A stretch of DNA of 64,000 nucleotides from Sphingobacterium spiritivorum (GTDB lineage: Bacteria; Bacteroidota; Bacteroidia; Sphingobacteriales; Sphingobacteriaceae): positions 3,844,001-3,908,000 of the forward strand of contig NZ_CP068082.1 of assembly GCF_016724845.1 (NCBI RefSeq), in the 5' to 3' direction. A model generated the notes under the pieces. The model saw only the letters and a list, made by a program, of their open reading frames with translations. It searched no databases and was not told where the DNA came from. The position numbers were made by a program, and so were the translations under genes. Shown here in pieces: positions 26,548 to 36,588 of the stretch (positions are counted from its first letter, which is position 1; each line of letters starts with the position of its first letter).

Positions 26548-28056
26548 ATGGATATACAGGTAAGACCTTTGACCAAGAAGGACTATAGAGATTTAAAAAA
26601 CTCAATGGAAGAAGCTTATCAGGGTATGGGAGAAGTCTGGAGCCGGGAAAATATTGTCGATCTTATTGATTTATTTCCCGAGGGGCAGTTATGTGTGGAG
26701 GTCGATGGTCATGTTGTCGCTTGTGCCTTATCCATTATCCTTAATTCAAAAAAGAATAATATCTATGATAGTTATTATGATATTATTGATGATGGTAAAT
26801 TCAGTAAACATACGCATGAAGGTGATACTTTATACGGGATAGAAGTTTTTGTTCATCCGGATCATCGTGCATTACGCCTGGGACGAAGACTTTATGACTC
26901 CCGTAAGGAACTGTGTGAGCAACTCAATCTCAAAAGTATTGTAGCCGGAGGACGTATTCCTAACTACCATAATTACTCAGAAAAAATGAGTCCCCGTGTT
27001 TATATCGAAAAGGTAAAACGCAAAGAAATCTACGATCCGACGCTCACGTTTCAGTTGTCCAATGATTTCCATGTCAAGAAGATTCTGAAAAATTACCTGC
27101 CAGAGGATATGGATTCCATGGAGTTTGCGGTATTACTGGAATGGAATAATATTTATTACGAACCCGATTCCCGTTCCATTTCTACATCCAAACAAACTAT
27201 ACGTCTTGGACTGATACAATGGCAGATGCGCCTCTTTGATAATGTCGAGGCTTTCTATGACCAGATTGAGTTTTTCGTAGATACGGTCAGCGATTACGGT
27301 GCTGATTTTATTATGTTTCCCGAATTTTTCAATACTCCTTTGATGAGTCCGTTCAATGATCTTCCTGAAAGGACTGCAATGAAAAGACTGGCGGAACTCA
27401 CCAATGAGATCGTAGATCGTATACAGCAGTTTGCGGTATCATATAATGTTAATATTATAGCAGGGTCTATGCCTGTTTATGAGAATAATAAACTGTATAA
27501 TGTTTCCTATCTCTGTCATCGGAGCGGTAAAGTAGACTCCTATCGTAAGATCCATATCACCCCGAATGAGTCCAAGTATTATGGTATGATAGGAGGGAAT
27601 GAAGTCAAAGTATTTGATACAGATTGTGGTAAGATCGGATTATTGATCTGCTATGATGTAGAATTCCCGGAATTGAGCCGTATACTGGCCGATCAGGGTA
27701 TGCAGATTTTATTTGTACCTTTTATGACAGATACGCAGAACGGATATATCCGTGTACGTACCTGTGCACAGGCACGTGCTATAGAAAATGAATGCTATGT
27801 GGCTATTGCAGGTTCAGTCGGTAATCTGCCCCGTGTCAATAATATGGATATTCAATATTCCCAATCGGCTGTATTCACCCCCTCTGATTTTGCATTTCCC
27901 AATAATGCCATCAAAGCCGAAGCTACTCCCAATGCTGAAATGGTGCTGATCGCAGATGTGGACTTATATGCGTTGCGGGATCTGCATGAATATGGTACCG
28001 TCAAGATCATGAAAGACAGAAGAAAAGATCTGTACGATGTACGGTTATTAAAATAA
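26548..28056 (+). CDS. GNAT acetyltransferase - nitrilase-superfamily hydrolase fusion
   Basis: This 502-residue protein joins two domains. Residues 1-200 are a GNAT N-acetyltransferase (IEVFVHPDHRALRLGRRLYDSR is the acetyl-CoA-binding loop). Residues 220-500 are a carbon-nitrogen hydrolase with the catalytic Glu-Lys-Cys triad intact: E259 in MFPEFF, K334 in YRKIHIT and C368 in LLICYDVEFPE. The layout is that of B. subtilis YhcX-type proteins, whose substrate is unsettled. A hydrolase that frees an amine or acid next to an acetylase suggests amide remodelling, but this is inference. The gene is monocistronic, with a terminator shared with convergent smc. Confidence 0.9.
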   Translation: MDIQVRPLTKKDYRDLKNSMEEAYQGMGEVWSRENIVDLIDLFPEGQLCVEVDGHVVACALSIILNSKKNNIYDSYYDIIDDGKFSKHTHEGDTLYGIEVFVHPDHRALRLGRRLYDSRKELCEQLNLKSIVAGGRIPNYHNYSEKMSPRVYIEKVKRKEIYDPTLTFQLSNDFHVKKILKNYLPEDMDSMEFAVLLEWNNIYYEPDSRSISTSKQTIRLGLIQWQMRLFDNVEAFYDQIEFFVDTVSDYGADFIMFPEFFNTPLMSPFNDLPERTAMKRLAELTNEIVDRIQQFAVSYNVNIIAGSMPVYENNKLYNVSYLCHRSGKVDSYRKIHITPNESKYYGMIGGNEVKVFDTDCGKIGLLICYDVEFPELSRILADQGMQILFVPFMTDTQNGYIRVRTCAQARAIENECYVAIAGSVGNLPRVNNMDIQYSQSAVFTPSDFAFPNNAIKAEATPNAEMVLIADVDLYALRDLHEYGTVKIMKDRRKDLYDVRLLK

Positions 28057-28092
28057 GAGCAGGAATAGTAATAATCAGGTCCTGATATAAGA

Positions 28093-28137
28093 AAATCTTC
28101 ACCCGGCATGTTTTACAAATTTGCCGGGTGAAGATTT
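28093..28137. terminator. Bidirectional terminator between the fusion gene and smc
   Basis: Sixteen-base perfect arms (AAATCTTCACCCGGCA and complement) with a 13-nt loop lie between convergent genes; the flanks are A/T-rich on both sides. Confidence 0.8.
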
Positions 28138-28142
28138 ATTTT

Positions 28143-31100
28143 TTAAGCGACATCTCTCAGGTCGACGGCAACTACTCTGGAGATTCCCTGTTCTACCATG
28201 GTCACACCGTAGATGACATCTGTACTTGCTATAGTACGCTTGTTGTGCGAGACTACTATAAATTGTGAATCGTTAGAGAATTCACGGATAATATTGTTGA
28301 ATTTGTCAATATTGGTATCATCAAGCGGAGCATCTACCTCGTCGAATATACAGAAAGGTGCCGGCTTCAGCAGATACAGGGAGAATAACAGCGCTGTAGA
28401 AGTCAACGTCTTCTCTCCTCCCGACAATTGATTAATAGAAAGTGGTCGCTTGCCTTTAGGACGTGCAATAATGTCAATATCCGATTCCAGTGGATTGTCC
28501 GGATCAGAAAGGGTCAGGTCACAGCTGTCTTCTTCATTAAATAATGATCTGAACACACGGATAAAGTTTTCGCGGATCATAGTAAAGGCCGTCATAAACT
28601 TATCTTTAGCCGAGTCATCGATCTCCTTGATGGTGGCCATTAGAGAATTTTTGGCTTCCAGCAGATCAGATTTTTCTTTCGTTATGAAGTCCGACCGCTC
28701 GTTCATTTCATCATAGGCTTCTTTAGCCATAGGATTGATTGTCCCGTACTCATCCAGTTGTTTCTTGATCTTTTCACAGGCCATCTGCAGCGCTTGCTGA
28801 GACAGGCTTGTTTCGGGAGGTTCTGTTTCCAGAAGATCTTTGAGGTCAATATTGAACTCTACAGAAAGACGCTCACGAAGAGCATTCAGATCGATCTGTA
28901 ATCTGGTCTTTTTATCTTTAATCTCACCGATCAGCATATCGGTAAGCTCTTTGGATTTGCGTGATTGTGCTATAGCTTCTTCCAGATCATTGATGACTTT
29001 GCGTGAAGCATAGAAGTCCTCTTCTATGTCCTGTAAGCCTTTTTCAAGAGCTTCTTTCTGAGCGTACATAGCAAGCAGATCCTCATCGTTATGATCTACG
29101 TGCTGAAGTGTGTCTTTTATACTTTGTTGTACCTCTTCATATTCAATCGTATTCTTTTCGATGCGGGCTTCAAATGTTTCTTTCTGAACATCTCTGTATT
29201 CCAGATCCTTCTGAATACCCGATACTTTATTCTGTTGCTGATGAAAATGAATATTCTGTTGATTGAATACCGCTGATTTTTCAGTCAGGATATCAGATAT
29301 TTCATTAAAGTTTTCCTGCAGATCCTGTACCTCCAGATCTCTCTTTTGGTTTTCAATTTTCAGATCCTGCAAGGTCGGGTCTGCCGTCAAAAGATCATTG
29401 GTAATAGCCGTGATTTTGGCTTCTATATCCTGTTTACGGTTATGACTATTGGTGATAAAAGTCTGGTATTGTTCCTGTTTGGTTTTGACGGATATCAGTT
29501 CATTGTTGAGACGATTAAGCTGATGGCGTAATTCATCTATAGTCTCCCGTTGTGAATTATTCTTCAGCGACAGCAGTTTACCGGATTGCTCTACTTCACG
29601 GGTTTGCAGTTCTACGATCTGCTGATTCAATGTTTTGATTTCTTTTGCAAGATTCTCCAGGTTTTTGGCCCTTCCGATTCTCTTTCCTTCAAACAATCCT
29701 ACCGAACCACCCATAAGTCCTAATCTGTTTTTTGCAAATCGTCCCTCTTTGTGCAGTATGATTGTATCATCCTGCGGAAGCTGCGTTTCCAGATCTGCAG
29801 ATTCGCCTTGTTTCAGAATGAAAACATGTTGTAGTAAGATCTCGCACAGCGTTCTGTACTTTTCTTCTACAGTGATCACATCCAATGCCCGGATCAGTTT
29901 TTCATCCTCAACGGCAGGGGCGGAGGGAGAAAGTGAAGTGATAGCATCCAATACAAAAAAGTTTGCTCTTCCTCTCGACGCATCACTCAACAACTGGATG
30001 GCCTGTACGGCATCCTGTTGTGAATCTACCACATAATGATTCATGATAGGCTCCAGGTAGTTCTCCACTGCAACACGATAGTCTTCTTTACAAAAAAGAA
30101 TATCCGAGAAGAGCGGAAATTGTTTTTTCCAACCTGCACTTTTGCGCAGGAACCGGATAGACTCCGGAAATCCTTCCAGATTATCGACCAATGACTTGGT
30201 CAGATTATATTCGTTCTGTTTAGCATCGACTATACGACTTTGTCTGTTGAGCTCATCCTTAATCGTCTGCAACTCAGATTCCGTAGCAGAGATCTGTAGC
30301 TGAAGTTCGCTTTCAGATTGTATAGCGGATTCATATTGCTGCTGCTGAGAGTCCACACGACCTTCAAGATCTGCAACGGCAATATTAAACTGGTTTAATT
30401 CCGTTTCTTTAGAAGCGGTATCGCTGACATTGCGCAGAGACTCCTGCTGAAGAGCATCTTTTTGTATATTGAGTACTGCGATATCTTTTTCCAGCTGATA
30501 GATTCTGCTCTGAATTTCTCCTCTTTCTTTTTGAAAACTGTCTAACTTGGCTTTGGCCGACTGTTGTTGTGCTCTCAGTTCTTCTACTTCAGTCTTGTTA
30601 GCATCCAGATCCGTTTTTATAGTGTCAAATTTGGATTGCTCTTCAAATAGCTCCTCATTGAGTCTTTTTATATTATAGAAAGCATGGTTGAGTTGTTGCT
30701 TATCATTTGCCAGTTCTGCACTTAATCTCGCTTCTTTTTCCTGCAAATGACGCATCTGCTCATTTTTGATCTTTTTCTCCGATTCGTATGCTCTTATCTT
30801 ATTGACATACTCGTGTGTACTCTTTTGTTGTACAGAGAGATTCTTCTCTTTAGCAAGGATATCCTTTTTCTTCTCCTGCAGCTCCGTTTCCTGCAGGCCG
30901 ATCTGAGACTGATTCTGCTGAATAACTTCCTGCTGTGCAGCTTCCTGTTCTTCCAGTTTTTCCAGGTCCTGGCTGAAATCTGCCAGTTTGAAATAGGCCA
31001 GACTTACGCTGGCATCTTTATATTCATCCTTGAGACGGAAATATTTATCAGCTTTCTTTGCCTGATTTTCCAGACTCTTCAGATTCTTACCAATCTCAAA

Positions 31101-31685
31101 TAGGAGGTCATCCACACGGCTAAGGTCGTTTTCTGTTTCTTTCAGTTTAGAAAGCGTTTGTTTCTTACGAACCTTGTACTTGGATATACCGGAGGCTTCT
31201 TCAAAAAGATTACGTCGGGAATTATCTTTATTATTGATAATCTCGTCAATCATTTTCAACTCAATGATGGAATAGGTGTCCGCCCCAAGACCTGTATCCA
31301 GAAAAAGATCTGTAATATCTTTTAAGCGACATTTTACATCATTCAGTCTATATTCACTTTCTCCGTTTCGGTAGAGTTTTCTGGTGATATTCACGGTTGA
31401 GAACTCTGTAGGAAGAATGTTTTTTGTATTATTAAAGGTGAGGGATACTTCGGCCAGATTAGCAGGCTTACGGTTTTTAGTACCGTTAAAAATGATGTTT
31501 TCCATCTTTTCCGAACGCAGCGCTCGGGTGCTTTGTTCACCCATTACCCAACGGATCGCATCTACCACATTGGATTTTCCGCAACCGTTAGGGCCCACAA
31601 TAGCCGTCACACCATCATTAAAGTTGATCGTAATCTTGTCACCAAAACTTTTGAACCCCTTTATCTCCAACTTCGTTAACTGCAT
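28143..31685 (-). CDS. smc: Chromosome segregation protein SMC
   Basis: This 1180-residue protein has the full SMC layout. The Walker A GPNGCGKSNVVDAIRW is at residues 31-46. Two long coiled coils run to about 500 and from about 680 to 1000, with a hinge between them (GFPESIRFLRKS...LYFC-type region around residues 500-650). The C-terminal head has the ABC signature LSGGEKTLTSTALLFSLYLL and Walker B with D-loop FCIFDEVDAPLDDTN. It works with kleisin ScpA and ScpB to condense and segregate chromosomes; their genes are not in this window. The length is usual for the family. Confidence 0.95.
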   Translation of the reverse strand: MQLTKLEIKGFKSFGDKITINFNDGVTAIVGPNGCGKSNVVDAIRWVMGEQSTRALRSEKMENIIFNGTKNRKPANLAEVSLTFNNTKNILPTEFSTVNITRKLYRNGESEYRLNDVKCRLKDITDLFLDTGLGADTYSIIELKMIDEIINNKDNSRRNLFEEASGISKYKVRKKQTLSKLKETENDLSRVDDLLFEIGKNLKSLENQAKKADKYFRLKDEYKDASVSLAYFKLADFSQDLEKLEEQEAAQQEVIQQNQSQIGLQETELQEKKKDILAKEKNLSVQQKSTHEYVNKIRAYESEKKIKNEQMRHLQEKEARLSAELANDKQQLNHAFYNIKRLNEELFEEQSKFDTIKTDLDANKTEVEELRAQQQSAKAKLDSFQKERGEIQSRIYQLEKDIAVLNIQKDALQQESLRNVSDTASKETELNQFNIAVADLEGRVDSQQQQYESAIQSESELQLQISATESELQTIKDELNRQSRIVDAKQNEYNLTKSLVDNLEGFPESIRFLRKSAGWKKQFPLFSDILFCKEDYRVAVENYLEPIMNHYVVDSQQDAVQAIQLLSDASRGRANFFVLDAITSLSPSAPAVEDEKLIRALDVITVEEKYRTLCEILLQHVFILKQGESADLETQLPQDDTIILHKEGRFAKNRLGLMGGSVGLFEGKRIGRAKNLENLAKEIKTLNQQIVELQTREVEQSGKLLSLKNNSQRETIDELRHQLNRLNNELISVKTKQEQYQTFITNSHNRKQDIEAKITAITNDLLTADPTLQDLKIENQKRDLEVQDLQENFNEISDILTEKSAVFNQQNIHFHQQQNKVSGIQKDLEYRDVQKETFEARIEKNTIEYEEVQQSIKDTLQHVDHNDEDLLAMYAQKEALEKGLQDIEEDFYASRKVINDLEEAIAQSRKSKELTDMLIGEIKDKKTRLQIDLNALRERLSVEFNIDLKDLLETEPPETSLSQQALQMACEKIKKQLDEYGTINPMAKEAYDEMNERSDFITKEKSDLLEAKNSLMATIKEIDDSAKDKFMTAFTMIRENFIRVFRSLFNEEDSCDLTLSDPDNPLESDIDIIARPKGKRPLSINQLSGGEKTLTSTALLFSLYLLKPAPFCIFDEVDAPLDDTNIDKFNNIIREFSNDSQFIVVSHNKRTIASTDVIYGVTMVEQGISRVVAVDLRDVA

Positions 31686-31801
31686 ATTCGTTAATTTACT
31701 TCTTCTAAAAAATAACGTGCGAAAATACTAAATATGTTTATATCCACGTAACATAGATTTTAAGTTAGGTTTATTTTTGAAGGATATTGGCTGTATGCCG
31801 G

Positions 31802-32287
31802 TCAATATATGTTTTCTTTTAGAAGATCCCATATTTCTGTGCTTTCAAACCCTCTTCCGGCAGCATATTGAGCCAACTTGTTTTTACGTAGATACGGATC
31901 GTCCTCTTTTAGCGAAGCTGCTTTTTTTTGCAGGATATCTGCCAGACGGGAGATGTACTCATCGTAATCAATTGCTGCTAATGCTTGTTTGATAAGGGGA
32001 GGAGATACTTTTTTGAAAGTAAGCCCTTGTTTTATCTTTATCCTTCCCCAGCCTTTCATTCTGAATTTACCCGAAGCATAGGCCAGAGCAAACCGTTCTT
32101 CATTGAGGAAATTGTCGGAAATAAGCTCGACAATTATATTTTCCACATCTTCTTGATGTAGTCCCCAATCATAGAGTTTATCTCTTACTTCCTGTTGTGC
32201 CCGTTCCTGATAAGCACAATAATTCTCCGCTTTGAGCTTAGCTTGTGCCGCTGTCAGTACCCTCTTTTTCTTTTCATCGTCCTGCAT
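31802..32287 (-). CDS. recX: RecA regulator RecX
   Basis: This 161-residue, charged, all-helical protein shows the three tandem three-helix repeats of RecX: AYQERAQQEVRDKLYDWGL, NFLNEERFALAYASGKFRM with WGRIKIKQGL, and AASLKEDDPYLRKNKLAQY. RecX binds in the RecA filament groove and limits its extension. It is not next to recA here. The start (MQDDEKKKRVLTA) is divergent from murF-alr, 72 bp away. Confidence 0.9.
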   Translation of the reverse strand: MQDDEKKKRVLTAAQAKLKAENYCAYQERAQQEVRDKLYDWGLHQEDVENIIVELISDNFLNEERFALAYASGKFRMKGWGRIKIKQGLTFKKVSPPLIKQALAAIDYDEYISRLADILQKKAASLKEDDPYLRKNKLAQYAAGRGFESTEIWDLLKENIY

Positions 32288-32359
32288 CTTACAAAAATTA
32301 AAAAAATACCCAACTTATGGAAAAAATGGCAATCTTTGATCTACCAAAAGAGAGGTAGT

Positions 32360-34801
32360 ATGTACACGATTTCAGAGATTCAGGATATTATTAAGCCCCG
32401 CAGATCTTATTTAGCCGATACCAAGGTAAGTATCCATTACCTGCTATATGACAGTAGAAAGATTGCACATGAAAAATTAGGTGTTTTCTTTGCATTTACC
32501 GGACGTCAGGACGGTCATCTTTATATTCAGGACGCTTATAATAAAGGAGTGCGTAATTTTGTCCTGGAAAAAGATGCAGAACAGGAAGTACAGATGCCCG
32601 ATGCCAATATCCTGTGGGTTGCAAATTCATGGACAGCCCTGCAATCTTTGGCAAAACATAACAGATCACAATTTCAAGGGCCAGTCATCGGTATTACGGG
32701 TAGTAACGGAAAGACTATAGTAAAGGAATGGTTATTTCAGCTGATGTCTCCGGAATATAAAATCTACAGAAGTCCTAAAAGTTACAACTCTCAACTTGGC
32801 GTAGCTCTATCTCTATGGGATCTGTCCAATCAGTATAATCTGGCTATTATCGAAGCTGGTATCAGTCATGTCGGTGAAATGGATCGTCTGGAAGCTATGA
32901 TCAAACCCACTTATGGAGTACTTACCAATATTGGTATTGCTCATCAGCAGGGATTTGCTTCTAAGCTGGAAAAAACCGAAGAAAAACTCAGGTTGTTTAA
33001 AGATGCAGAGACGCTTATTTACCCGGCCAAATATCTGGAGGCTGTACAGATCCCCTATAAACCGCGTAAACTGTCCTGGGGAGAAGAAGAAGATAATCAA
33101 CTGGAAGTCTATTCTATCCGCAAACCGGAGGATGGAGAGACCTATGTGACGCTATACTATGGCGGAAAGACGTTTGGCATTTCGGTTCCGTTTACAGACA
33201 GTGCCGCTATGGAAAATGCTATTACCTGTGTAGCGGTGATGCTACGTTTTGGTTACGATACAGCGCTGATAGCCGAGCGGATCAGGAATCTGTTGCCGGT
33301 TGAGATGCGTCTGGAATTGAAGAACGGTAAAAATAATACATCTGTTATAGACGATTCATACAGCAATGATCTGGTGTCCCTGCAGATTGCTTTGGATTTT
33401 TTAAATCAACAGCATCAGCATACGAATAGCATACTCATCTTATCCGATATTCCGGGTGTAACGCTGACTGATGAAAAGAATCTCAACAAGCTCAAACGTC
33501 TGGTTGCGGACCGTAATCTGACCCAACTGATCTTAATAGGCCCCGTGCTGAGGCAGTACGCTGAACAATTAGGGGTGCCTTCTCAATGCTATGCATCTAC
33601 GGCCGATTTCATTGCTAATCTGAAGGATATAGAATTTCGTGATGCTACCATATTGCTGAAAGGAGCGCGTGACTTCCATTTTGAGGACATCAGCAAGCTG
33701 TTAGTCGCAAAATCTCATGATACGGTATTAGAGATCAATCTGAATGCATTGGAGCATAATCTGAATGTGTATCGCGGACTGGTACCCAAAGATGTGAAAA
33801 TGATGGCTATGGTTAAAGCCTTTTCTTATGGAAGCGGAAGTTTTGAAATTGCAAACCTCTTACAGTTTAATCAGGTAGATTATCTTACTGTAGCCTATGC
33901 AGATGAAGGTGTGGAATTGCGTAATGCAGGAATTACGCTGCCTATTGTAGTCATGAGTCCGGATGAAAATGCTTTTGAATCCGTAGTTCAGCATAATCTG
34001 GAACCTGAAATCTATAGTTTTCGTATTCTTCATGCCTTTATTTCATTTGTCAGGATCAAAGGCCTGAAAAATTTCCCTATTCATATCAAGGTAGATACCG
34101 GTATGCACAGGCTAGGTTTTATGCCGGATGAAGCAGAAGCGCTGATCGATATCCTGCGTCAACAGGATGTGGTCCGGGTACAATCGGCATTCTCTCATCT
34201 TGCCTCTGCTGCAAATTCACAGGATAATGCATTTACGGCTGAGCAGATCCTTAAGCTGGATCAGTTTGCGAAGAAACTGCAGCAGGAGCTGGGATATAGT
34301 TTTTTACGTCATATCGCAGCTACTTCAGGAATTGAGCTGTGGCCGTCCGCTTATTTTGATATGGTGCGTTTGGGGATAGGTATGTATGGTGTTGAGGCGA
34401 GCAGGACGGATCTCAGCTTACAGACAGTAGGTGTATTAAAGACGAATGTAACTCAGATTAAACATATTCCGGCATCAGAGACTGTCGGATACAACCGTCA
34501 TGGAGTATTGTATCGGGACAGCAAAATTGCAACGATCAAGATCGGTTATGCAGATGGATATGACCGTCGGTTTGGTAACGGAGTAGGGAAGATGCTGGTC
34601 AACGGACATCTCGTGCCGACTGTAGGGGATATTTGTATGGATATGTGTATGCTCGATGTGACAGATATTGCTGTAAGTGAAGAAGATGAAGTTGTTGTGT
34701 TTCCGGATATTACAGCGGCTGCAAACAGTATTGGGACGATTCCGTATGAGTTACTTGTCAATATTTCACAACGGGTAAAAAGAGTATATTTTTACGAATA
34801 A
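32360..34801 (+). CDS. murF-alr: Bifunctional MurF ligase - alanine racemase
   Basis: The ATG at 32360 (MYTISEIQDIIKPRRSYL) is chosen over an open upstream extension that would run into recX; it gives 813 residues. Residues 1-450 are MurF, which joins D-Ala-D-Ala to the UDP-MurNAc tripeptide: ATP loop GITGSNGKT at 111-119, IEAGISHVGEMDRLE and the C-terminal KGARDFHFEDI. Residues about 455-813 are alanine racemase with PLP lysine K486 in MVKAFSYGSGS, the VDTGMHRLGF segment, and ETVGYNRHG. The fusion supplies its own D-alanine and is a known Bacteroidota arrangement. Confidence 0.92.
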   Translation: MYTISEIQDIIKPRRSYLADTKVSIHYLLYDSRKIAHEKLGVFFAFTGRQDGHLYIQDAYNKGVRNFVLEKDAEQEVQMPDANILWVANSWTALQSLAKHNRSQFQGPVIGITGSNGKTIVKEWLFQLMSPEYKIYRSPKSYNSQLGVALSLWDLSNQYNLAIIEAGISHVGEMDRLEAMIKPTYGVLTNIGIAHQQGFASKLEKTEEKLRLFKDAETLIYPAKYLEAVQIPYKPRKLSWGEEEDNQLEVYSIRKPEDGETYVTLYYGGKTFGISVPFTDSAAMENAITCVAVMLRFGYDTALIAERIRNLLPVEMRLELKNGKNNTSVIDDSYSNDLVSLQIALDFLNQQHQHTNSILILSDIPGVTLTDEKNLNKLKRLVADRNLTQLILIGPVLRQYAEQLGVPSQCYASTADFIANLKDIEFRDATILLKGARDFHFEDISKLLVAKSHDTVLEINLNALEHNLNVYRGLVPKDVKMMAMVKAFSYGSGSFEIANLLQFNQVDYLTVAYADEGVELRNAGITLPIVVMSPDENAFESVVQHNLEPEIYSFRILHAFISFVRIKGLKNFPIHIKVDTGMHRLGFMPDEAEALIDILRQQDVVRVQSAFSHLASAANSQDNAFTAEQILKLDQFAKKLQQELGYSFLRHIAATSGIELWPSAYFDMVRLGIGMYGVEASRTDLSLQTVGVLKTNVTQIKHIPASETVGYNRHGVLYRDSKIATIKIGYADGYDRRFGNGVGKMLVNGHLVPTVGDICMDMCMLDVTDIAVSEEDEVVVFPDITAAANSIGTIPYELLVNISQRVKRVYFYE

Positions 34802-34853
34802 TGCGCTGATGATTTCGCATCTTTGTAAATCATTTTTTAGGGTATAATACACC

Positions 34854-35450
34854 ATGTTTTCAAAAATTTTTAGAGGGTTTTTAAACTATCTGATCAAGGG
34901 TACCTTGGTCATGGTTCCTTTAGCAGGAGCAATTTTTCTGATTGTCTGGATTGTAGCATCAGTAGATTCGACTTTGAATCTGACCGAACATTTCTTAGAG
35001 GATGAAAGCGGTCATCCCTTGTATATTCCGGGTATCGGGATATTAACCGTTATACTGATCCTGGTTCTGGCTGGAGTTATATTCACAAATTTTGTGACAG
35101 ATCCGATCAAGCAGTGGATTACACGCCAGATTAACCGTATACCTTTGTTCAATACCTTGTATTCCTCCATTAAGGATTTCACGGAAGCTTTTGTCGGGGA
35201 TGCCAAGAAATTCAACGAGCCGGTATTGGTTACTGTAAACGATATGGGACTTAAGAAGATCGGATTTCTGACACAACATGATCTGAGCAAACTCAATCTT
35301 CCGGATGATGTGATAGTTTACTTTCCCTATTCCTACTCTTTTGCAGGTCAGGTCGTGATTGTTAAGGCTGATAAGGTAGAAAAATTGAATATGTCTGCTA
35401 CAGATGCGATGAAACTGGTTGTTTCAGGCGGTGTCAGCGGTTTGGAGTAA
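34854..35450 (+). CDS. DUF502-family inner-membrane protein
   Basis: This 198-residue protein has two transmembrane helices (GTLVMVPLAGAIFLIVWIVA; ILTVILILVLAGVIFT), followed by a soluble domain with the DUF502 features RIPLFNTLYSSIKDFTEAF, VGDAKKFNEPVLVTV and VYFPYSYSFAGQVVIV. Function is unknown. It lies 52 bp after murF-alr; a CATCTTTG element in the gap could be a promoter, or the two may be co-transcribed. Confidence 0.85.
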   Translation: MFSKIFRGFLNYLIKGTLVMVPLAGAIFLIVWIVASVDSTLNLTEHFLEDESGHPLYIPGIGILTVILILVLAGVIFTNFVTDPIKQWITRQINRIPLFNTLYSSIKDFTEAFVGDAKKFNEPVLVTVNDMGLKKIGFLTQHDLSKLNLPDDVIVYFPYSYSFAGQVVIVKADKVEKLNMSATDAMKLVVSGGVSGLE

Positions 35451-35471
35451 GATAATTATAAATATATATCG

Positions 35472-35508
35472 AAATGGCCCTGCAAATTCCTTGCAGGGCC
35501 ATTTTTGT
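35472..35508. terminator. Terminator after the DUF502 gene
   Basis: A 14-bp stem (AAATGGCCCTGCAA / TTGCAGGGCCATTT) with a 5-nt loop is followed by T. It lies between convergent genes and can serve both. Confidence 0.85.
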
Positions 35509-35509
35509 A

Positions 35510-36577
35510 TTATCTGGTTTTTATCTGATTCGTGAAATTGTTATTCTCATTGCGAAGGTCAAACTGCTTTGCCAGTAACTTTGCTTTATCCAGATAGTAA
35601 GTGTAAATCTCATCTACCGTATAGGTGTTTTCCGGGCGATACAAAGCGTGCGAAGGAGGAATATTCAGCGTTACGGTTTCTCCGCCTTGTTTTTGAGATA
35701 ACGCTTCTGCCATTCCTCTTGCAAAGAAAAACCTTGTGCTCTTATCAGTATCCAATGTCCATGGGATGAATTGTTCTACATAATTCCAGGCTGATTCGGG
35801 TTTTAAGGCAAAGATGACAGGCATAAAATCTCCCAATGAACTAATGAGGTAAGTATCTTCTTCCCGCTCCGATAATTCCTGTATCACACGATCCAGGTAT
35901 TGCTGTGCAATATCCTGCTGACCGTTTATCAGGGCATGGTAAGCAATATTGACACGTGTTACAAGCGGAACACGTGCACAGGTATACTGTTCCTGAAGGA
36001 TAGGCTGAGCTTTATTCAGACCTTCCTCAAAATTATTATCCTGCAATAGCGTCAGTACTTCACTGTCGAGTTCACAAGCTTGACAATCACTGATTCCGTC
36101 CCGTGGAAAGAGGTTGATCTGGCTTTGCAGGTAAAGACTCTTTTCCACATCCATCTGTTCTGCTGCTTCATGCAAGAGTTTGGAATGATAAGCTCGCAGA
36201 TTATATCCTTCCAGTTCAGATCTTCTTTTGAAATCGTCCATAATATTATTCATGTGTGCAAGGCTGATTTCAGGATTAGACTGTACTTCACTTATGATCC
36301 ATTTGTATTTCCATAGCAATTCTTCGACATCATACTCATCAGGAGAAGCATCGTATGCGTTGAGCAGCCAGCTGAATGTAGGCAGGAAGTTCTTCCGGTC
36401 GGTATGTTCCCATTCGATGTCCATCAGCTGCATGCGCAGTTCATATGCCCATTCAATATCCTGATTATCATCTGCAAGCTGTATAGCCTGTAAAAAGTAT
36501 TTGATCTTATCTTTATTTTTATCATCCAGGTAAGATGCTTTATTTAAGAGTTTTTGTATTTCTAATGTATAGATCAT
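35510..36577 (-). CDS. Helical-repeat (TPR-like) protein of the HSP90 cassette
   Basis: I do not recognise a named family. The 355 residues are acidic and almost wholly helical with TPR-like pairs (DKIKYFLQAIQLADDNQD; VNIAYHALINGQQDIAQQYL); no signal peptide or membrane segment, so it is cytoplasmic. A small cysteine pair occurs in ISDCQACELDS. It is the last gene of a tight operon, starting 11 bp after the HSP90-family gene. TPR proteins are typical co-chaperones of eukaryotic HSP90, so it may be a partner or substrate adaptor; that role is inferred purely from context. A terminator follows immediately. Confidence 0.75.
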   Translation of the reverse strand: MIYTLEIQKLLNKASYLDDKNKDKIKYFLQAIQLADDNQDIEWAYELRMQLMDIEWEHTDRKNFLPTFSWLLNAYDASPDEYDVEELLWKYKWIISEVQSNPEISLAHMNNIMDDFKRRSELEGYNLRAYHSKLLHEAAEQMDVEKSLYLQSQINLFPRDGISDCQACELDSEVLTLLQDNNFEEGLNKAQPILQEQYTCARVPLVTRVNIAYHALINGQQDIAQQYLDRVIQELSEREEDTYLISSLGDFMPVIFALKPESAWNYVEQFIPWTLDTDKSTRFFFARGMAEALSQKQGGETVTLNIPPSHALYRPENTYTVDEIYTYYLDKAKLLAKQFDLRNENNNFTNQIKTR

Positions 36578-36588
36578 GCTGTTGTCTG

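Noticed and set aside
29635..30036. 133-codon plus-strand frame inside smc
   Set aside because: It is antisense to the hinge region of SMC; serine-rich shadow product without features.
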